DNA of 64,000 bases from Thamnaconus septentrionalis (lineage: Eukaryota > Chordata > Actinopteri > Tetraodontiformes > Monacanthidae), in contig CM020502.1 in assembly GCA_009823395.1 (NCBI GenBank), positions 22,801,944 through 22,865,943 of the forward strand, given 5' to 3'. A program made the position numbers and the translations under genes. The first letter of the stretch is position 1, and each line of letters starts with the position of its first letter. The notes under the pieces are model-generated. The model worked only from the letters and a program-made list of their open reading frames with translations. It ran no database searches and was not told the origin of the DNA. Below are positions 58,001 to 64,000 of the stretch, one piece after another.

Positions 58001-58800
58001 AAACTCATCGCGCACGATCGATAGCTCCTATGACAACAGGCGCCCCCCACCCTCCCCTCCCCCCACCCCCGTCACAGGCCGCGGAACAAGCCGTCGCGAA
58101 GGTCTGAGAATGGAAGATAGGGGCCCCCGGAGGGGAGGCGTGATTTACGACTCCAGACGGAGGCAGAGTTGCCCACGCGCTGCCGCTGCCGCCACCGCCG
58201 CTCGGCCTTCCTGCCGCATCAGTCTTGCTTGCCCTGCCTGCCTGCCTGCCCGCCCGCCCGCCCGCCCGCCCGCCCGCCTGCCTGTCTGCTTGTCCTCCTC
58301 CCAGCGTCTATTTGCGCCGTCTGGCGGGCGACAGCGGGGACGGGCTGAAATGACACAGAGCCCTGGCGCAGGAGGGAAAAAACTGAAAAGGAAAGAAAAA
58401 TGCATCGCATTGACTTTTAGCTTTCAGAAATTTTAAATGTCGCCCTCAGCTTGTTCCAGGTGCACGTTGCAACCCCGGCCCGCAGGGGCCCTGCGCACGT
58501 TGAGGAGACGGATGGGGCGAGAGAGGGAGAGAGAGGGAGAGAGAGAAAGAGAGAGCCAATTCGTCAAAGCGGCGGCGGCGGCGGCGGCAGAAACAAACCG
58601 GCGATGTTCAGGGCGCTGCTTACCACCCTGGAGGTGGGAGGAACAACACATTATTCCTGCGAAGGAGGACGTATCGCCCGCAGGCCGTCGCGGGCACGGC
58701 GGAATCTATCAAAGGCACTCGGCGGAGACGAAGACGAATGGCGAGCGAGCCGCCGAGACGTCTCGGAGGGGGTCGGCTGTCGGCTGACTGAGTGCAGGTG
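58001..58800. other. GC-rich stretch with CCTG/CCCG repeat
   Basis: A (CCTG)n-(CCCG)n-(CCTG)n compound repeat at 58233-58290 and a GAGA-rich tract at 58517-58556 lie in CpG-rich DNA. Open frames here are low-complexity. A 33-base minus-strand segment near 58621-58653 has plausible splice ends but no protein match. Confidence 0.4.
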
Positions 58801-60335
58801 TGTTTGAATAAAAAAAAAAAAATCTGGTCGTGCTGCCAGTATTTTTTATTTTTTTTTTAGATTCACAGCGATCAACAATCGAAAAAAAAAAAAAAAACTT
58901 ATTCTTCCAAAGCTGGTCGATTGTTGTGCTGTTTCTAGTTTTTTCTTATGCTAATCTGACTACTTTGTAAATGGAAGGTGGGGAGGGGCTTAGTTTGGAT
59001 TGTACACGCTGAAGTTCCAGACACCAATAAGGCACCAAGAACCAGGAACCAGGTGGGAGATTCAAATCTACGTCAATTGATTTTTTTCAAACTGATGAAT
59101 GTAAACATTTAAAACCTTACATGCTCAAATCTCTGTGCGGTAAATTTTTGGATGATGCTGATGAGCTAAAACCACGGGGTCTGATTATCACCGATGCATT
59201 TGCAAGCATGTTGGATCTCGTGTGTAAAAACTGTGACATGTGAACGGACTTGAAGCTACACGAACACACACTCTGGCTACATCTCAACCCAGAAAGTCCA
59301 CTCAGAGCCTTTCCCGCTGCTCCCTCCATCACTTTTGGGCTTCTGAACCCTCCCCCGCTCCGAAAGTCATATCAATATTCATGGGTCTGCTGGGTGCGTT
59401 TGTGCGATGGCTGTCTCATTAGCCTTTGATCCCACCCTTTTTCGCGCGAAGAGGCCTGTCGGAGCGCTGATGCGCCCGACAACAGAGCGGCGTTTGAAGT
59501 GCAGGGGGAACAGCTGCTCGCATTGATCTCCATATACTTTCGCTGCCATCTCGCACGTACACAGATGCTGCCCACAGGCACATGAATACATGCATCCAGC
59601 GCACGGTACACCCCTCCCCCCGCTCCTCCTTCACCCACCCCCCGTCTCCGCTGCGAGCAGCCAAGGAGCCTCGGCCGAAGCCTTAACAAGGAGTCACTCC
59701 ACCGTTTCATCCGCCGACAGCAGAAAAAAAAAAGAGAGCAGGAACCGTCTTGAAATCTATTCATGATCCGATGTTTGTTTTTTTTCCGCACAGCTTTCCA
59801 CTTGGAATTGTGCTTTTCCAGCTGCGCAGTGCGGAGTCGAGCTCAACTCCTTTTTATTTGCGTTTGAGATCTGGGAGTTGAGCGGCACCTTTGCACTCCA
59901 AGAGTGTTTTTATTCATTTGAAAAACTCAAGCTCTGGAAATAGTTTAAGCTAAAAAAGCAAACAGCGAATCATCTGATTGTGAAACGTGTGATTTTACAA
60001 AAAAAGTGAACTCCAATTTGAAAAAAACGGGAAAAAAAAATAAACATGAGGAAACCCAGAGCGGCAGTTCCGCATCCTCTAAATGGAGGCGTGCGCCTTA
60101 GTGGTTTCATCAACAGGTATTATGCAAAACACACTGCCCGTGAATTAGTTTTTTTTTTCCCCGTATAATGAAAACGAGTCAATTTGCGCAGCTGGAGCCG
60201 AGATTACTTACGAGAAAAGAGCTAATTAACTGAAACTCGCAAACGAGGCGCTTGTTTTTAAAACACAGCAGCGGCCAGGAGATAAATTACAACTGGGGAT
60301 GAAAAAAAAGCTGTGCAAAAAAAACAATCATGATT

Positions 60336-60369
<34 letters not shown>

Positions 60370-60540
60370 CAACAACAACATCATTTCTGCAGCTCCGTCG
60401 CAACGACGCACGCACCCTTTTTTTTTTTTTTTTTTTTACAGGGCACCGGAGTTCCTCGCTCCGGTTTCGTATGACATCATGACATCTGCACAAAGGCGGA
60501 GCTGCGCCCTCAGACAGCCGCCGAGCACAGAGGAGCAGCG
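58801..60540. other. Unassigned stretch
   Basis: Several poly-A runs (58810-58821, 58881-58896), ordinary sequence, a (CA)n at 60338-60368 followed by an ACA run, and poly-T at 60418-60437. 60180-60240 (GAGCTAATTAACTG) has homeodomain cores. No gene was recognised. Confidence 0.38.
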
Positions 60541-61260
60541 AGGAGAATTAAGAGGCTCGTGGTGGCGGCCGGCCCGCCGGGAGCAGGTTAGTAGATCAAT
60601 ACGGCCGACGTGCCTGATAACATTAGCGCGCCCTTAATGGCACTAATGAAGAGAGTGGCTGACGGACACTTAAAGAGACTTGGGAGACAGAAACCGACTC
60701 AGTGTGTCAGACACCGTCGCTTGGTTTTCACCGTGTCAACGTGAATTTTGAACACTGGCTGCTGCTGAATAGCAAGTTTTTTCTTTTTCAGTCTTCTTTT
60801 GTGTGTGTATTTGGAGGTTTCTGAAAAGCTGCGGCGCTTTTAACGAAAGGTTAAATGCTCGAAACGAAGGCGCGAATTTGAGAACAAAGTCGTGAATTTG
60901 CTCGTGAACCAAATCAGCCGTGAGCAAAAAGTGGCGACGGGAGGCGATAAAAACAGGCGGGTGGGAAACACTTGGGGTGGCCAAGTTTTCTGAGGCCAGT
61001 GGGCTCTTTTTCTGCCCTTTGGCGGCGGCGGCGGCAGCAACAGCAGCAGGTCACACTGCGCTGGCGCCGCATGCGTTAGAGTCTGATTGCGGCGGCGAAA
61101 CGTTATCTTTCAGTCTTCAAATGTCAGCGAAGCCACAGAATCTCAGCGGAATCACCGCTGACCTTCGGATAAATTGCACCCTGTTTTGCATTGTCTGTTC
61201 GCTGGCTCGCTCGTACGCACACACAAACATACAGAGCAACCTGCTGCTGTAAAGATTCTC
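60541..61260. other. Mixed noncoding, one regulatory-like block
   Basis: 60585-60690 contains GATAACATTAGCGCGCCC and TTAATGGCACTAATGAAGAG, a pair of TAATG cores. The rest is ordinary, with a GGC run at 61021-61035. Confidence 0.35.
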
Positions 61261-61279
61261 TTTTTTTGACTTGGCAGTT

Positions 61280-61282
<3 letters not shown>

Positions 61283-61325
<43 letters not shown>
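61283..61325 (+). repeat. (CA)n microsatellite
   Basis: A pure CA run of about 43 bases, just before a GGA-rich purine tract (61360-61432). Confidence 0.97.
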
Positions 61326-61326
<1 letters not shown>

Positions 61327-61463
61327 CATCCCCAGCTGCCGGTCCACAGACCTCAGGACAGGGAGGACGGGGAGGGAGGAGAAGGAGGGAGGAGGGAGAA
61401 GAGAAGGAGGAGGAGGAGGAGGAGGAGGCACAGAGAGAAAGGATGCAGCAGGATGGAACGTAC

Positions 61464-61850
61464 CTTCAGAGTCTCGCTTTGAACTTGCAGTGGTGGCGGC
61501 AGCGGCGGTGGCGGCGGCATCTTCTCGCGTCTTCTCTTCCGTCTCCGGGTTGGAGACTCAGGAGGAGTGCTGCTTCGTCGCTGCCTCCTCTTCCTCCTCC
61601 TCTTCCTCCTTCTCCTCCTCCTCCCAGCCTCTGGCTCGCTCTGCCAGCAGCTTCAGCTGCCCGCTCACTATCATACCTCCCCTCCCGTCGGCCCACCCCT
61701 CTCTGGCTCCACCCCACCTCTTGGCTCCTCCTCCCCCTCCTTTTTTCCCCCCTCCTTCCGATCCGACTTGCTCTTTTTTCCTCTCCAACTCCTTAAACTC
61801 AGGGCGGCGGCAGCAGCGTTGCGGGTGTCCTTGCAGCTTTCCAGAGGTGG
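61464..61850 (-). other. Candidate first exon of an unidentified minus-strand transcript
   Basis: On the minus strand, GA-rich sequence resembling fish 5' untranslated leader runs to an ATG at 61520 (A at -3). After 19 codons (proline-rich, ending QVQSETLK) comes a strong donor, AAG|GTACGT, at 61463. The next exon is not identified and no database match is claimed. The left end is arbitrary. Confidence 0.3.
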
Positions 61851-61860
61851 AATCAAAACG

Positions 61861-62500
61861 TCAGCGTTCGGCATCAAGCGAGAGGAACCTCAAGCACATG
61901 CAAGCGCAGGATTTAATGCTGTGGATGAACAAACTGAGGGGGGAAAGGGCTATTTTATGATCATTCAACATGCCTAACAATAATTCACAGTCATATGCAG
62001 AGTGACAGCAAAAAGTGAAAAAAAATATACACGATTGGAGTGGATGATTACTGCAGAATTAAACGGCAGATGAGACGAGGCTAGCGTCTAACTCCGGCAT
62101 CGAAATAAACATTCTCAAGGACAAGAGAAGAACAGCAATGTGCTGCAACAAACAGTAGGACAGCAGGGGGGATAATCATGGCGGGAGATAGCCTGCGCTA
62201 ATTAGCCGCTAGTCGCAGTTTTAGGATGACGTGCGATGATTGAAAGTTATGGCTATGTAAAGGTGTTTCACGCCTCCGTTGCGTCCCCGAGATGAGTTCA
62301 GGCGAGAGACGCTCCTCCTCAATGAGACGATCCCAATCCCAAAGTTGCGACATTCCGATAAAAAAGGAAACAAACAGACTTTTATCATGATTTCACACAG
62401 CTCATACATCACGGGAGGCGCTTGGCTCGGTATCCAAACACTGTTTCTGTTTCTTGTTTTGTTTTTTGTTTTTTGCAATCTGCAAATTTTATCTCCTCAC
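61861..62500. other. Unassigned, regulatory-like in part
   Basis: 62170-62330 (GCGCTAATTAGCCGCTAG) is complex. The rest is ordinary sequence with nothing recognised. Confidence 0.35.
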
Positions 62501-62517
62501 ATCTGGCGTCGCACCCC

Positions 62518-62571
62518 CACTACCACCACCGCCACCACCACCAGCACCACCACCACCACCACCAGCAGCAA
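62518..62571 (+). repeat. (CCA)n triplet repeat
   Basis: About 17 imperfect CAC/ACC triplets with GCC and AGC interruptions. Confidence 0.92.
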
Positions 62572-62879
62572 GTGGACGAACAAACAGTTGAGACAGTGAG
62601 TCGCTTTTCAGTAAAAATAATAATAACCATAACTGGAGGTTTCTGGTGGCTGAAGGGTGAATAATAATAATTTTTCTATAAAAGAACAAAAAGAAAAGCA
62701 GCCGAGCTCTTAGCTGCCTCTGTTTGAGTCAGGCTTGCGTCAGATGACCGCTCGTGGATTCCTCGGCACCGGACGGTTCACAGTCTTTTTCTATCTTTTC
62801 CGTCTCTCCGTCTACCCCCCCCCCCTCCCCACTCTCTTACCCACTGAGAGCCCTCTGCTGCCTCTGCCCCTGTTTCCAT

Positions 62880-63610
62880 AGTGACACTTCCCCCGACTCA
62901 GGATCACCATAATCAAGCGAATGGGATCAGTGTGGGGGTTGGTGGATGGCGAAGGAACCGAGGGGGAGCCGAGGTTCTCCAAGGAACGACCGGGATGAAT
63001 TCTCCCTCCCCCCCGCCGCACTCCCCCAAAAATAGGGAATTAATGCTAAAACGTGCAGGAGATGGAAAAGCAAACGGCGAACGAAGAGAACGTCAAACAA
63101 TGATGGCGTGTGGACGGCGTGGGCTCGGCTCCATCGCCTCCTGATGCTGGGCGCCAGAGCAGGTGTTTGTGCAAAGCCTGGGCATATGGCTGAAATAATT
63201 ATCATACTCATTAAACAACTGGATGGCCACTTGTGCTCTGCGACAATGTTCCCACCAGAGAAGAGATGAATTATGGGAAGGGGAGGGTGAGGGGGGGAGG
63301 CAGATCAATCTGAATGTTAATGCCGGCGCCTCGTCGACTCACTGCGGGGCGTTGGAGGGCGTCGAGCTTTTGGAAAAATTTCGGATATTTTGACAAAGCG
63401 AGGTGCTGCGTTTGGACCAAATGTCACGCGGACGAAAGAACCCCAACGGTTTCTGCTGCAGCTGTTTAGGCAAAACAAAAACGTGCGTCACAGCCAGAGG
63501 GATGCCAGTGTCGGCCAGGCCAGATGGAACATTCCACCAAATTAGTGGATTTAATTCACAGGCCCATCTGGGAAAGGAGAGGTTTGAAAAGGAGTGGCCC
63601 TTCGGCACCA
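62880..63610. promoter_or_regulatory. Candidate conserved noncoding cluster
   Basis: 63150-63280 (GGCATATGGCTGAAATAATT, CATACTCATTAAACAAC, GATGAATTATGGG) and 63490-63600 (CCAAATTAGTGGATTTAATTC with GCCAG and GGAACATTCC, a TEAD-like word) are dense and non-repetitive. No coding domain is seen. Confidence 0.42.
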
Positions 63611-64000
63611 ATCAGATTTGGTCCCTCCTGGACGGCTCGTTTTTGGTGGGACGGAGCAGTCAAGCAAAAGTAAAGAAAAGACCGGAACGTTGATCTTTAT
63701 TATCCAGTTGTGATGCCGTAAAATTGCAGCGGCGAGTAAAAATACTTTAAAAGGTTGGTATGGATCTCAAGACTGTCGGCTGCTGCCGCTTCATAATAAT
63801 CAACAAGCTATTTCGGAGACAGCCCTGGAAATAGTGAGGATAACAACGGCAGAAGTGTGTGTTCACCGCGTGTCATCAGCAATCACAAGCTCAACGTTGG
63901 ATGGCGATCTCCTCTAATTCTCCCTCGGCCCTTCCCGGTGGAGGTCATGTGATGAGGGTCAGTCTCCCCGGGAAGCCAGCAGAGTGCTGATTAAAAGGCT
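63611..64000. other. Unassigned, possibly regulatory, to window edge
   Basis: Complex sequence with CATAATAATCAACAAGC, GAGGTCATGTGATGAGG and CTGATTAAAAGGC. No gene was recognised. Confidence 0.35.

Noticed and set aside
57858..58436. 192-codon plus-strand open frame
   Set aside because: Half of it is CCTG/CCCG repeat and the rest shows no domain. GC-rich DNA has few stops.
61191..61960. Plus-strand open frames of 200 or more codons
   Set aside because: They consist of (CA)n, GGA-rich and TCC-rich low-complexity sequence read through, with no domain and no consistent frame.

Overview
The window reads as teleost fish nuclear DNA. It has spliced exons with GT-AG introns, dense dinucleotide microsatellites, poly-A and poly-T runs, CpG-rich promoter-like patches, and a protein family (TINF2_N-type TRFH-like domain joined to a Myb/SANT-like domain) that I associate with fishes. 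Nothing bacterial, viral or plasmid-like was seen. The species is not determinable from the sequence alone.

Positions 1-7,660 hold the only gene I can build with confidence. It lies on the minus strand, starts in a CpG-rich promoter near 7.2-7.65 kb and runs off the left edge. Nine exons (7190-7229, 4797-4999, 4355-4459, 3292-3387, 2612-2722, 2058-2181, 833-1239, 238-473, 1-136) join in compatible phases into about 486 residues. In order these are a TRFH-like TINF2_N domain, a polyQ tract, a predicted SUMO-interacting motif beside an acidic run, a basic nuclear-localisation-like stretch, a trihelix-type Myb/SANT-like domain and an acidic tail. It looks like a shelterin-TIN2-like protein-docking fold fused to a DNA-binding domain. 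It lacks the rest of canonical TIN2, so I leave the symbol blank.

From 7.7 kb to the right edge (about 56 kb) I find no convincing protein-coding gene. The interval looks like a developmental regulatory desert. Blocks of complex, non-repetitive sequence rich in TAAT/ATTA cores, CAATT, GATA and E-box-like words alternate with microsatellites, homopolymers and small interspersed repeats. The strongest-looking blocks are near 7.9-9.1, 12.6-12.8, 14.1-14.3, 16.1-16.7, 20.6-21.6, 25.2-25.6, 26.5-26.9, 31.1-31.3, 34.6-35.0, 50.5-50.8, 55.8-56.2, 56.4-56.6 and 63.1-63.6 kb. That they are conserved elements is an inference from composition. Several promoter-like or exon-like signals lie in the desert: a TATA box near 28.03 kb, CCAAT plus TATA near 31.8 kb, a minus-strand first-exon-like segment ending at 61464, and small splice-bounded segments at 42056-42094 (+) and 53476-53531 (-). 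They could belong to an unseen long gene or noncoding RNAs, or be chance.

A small interspersed repeat family marked by TTTGTGACATCACAAAGGGC occurs at about 3.6, 36.0, 39.3, 39.4 and 45.1 kb.
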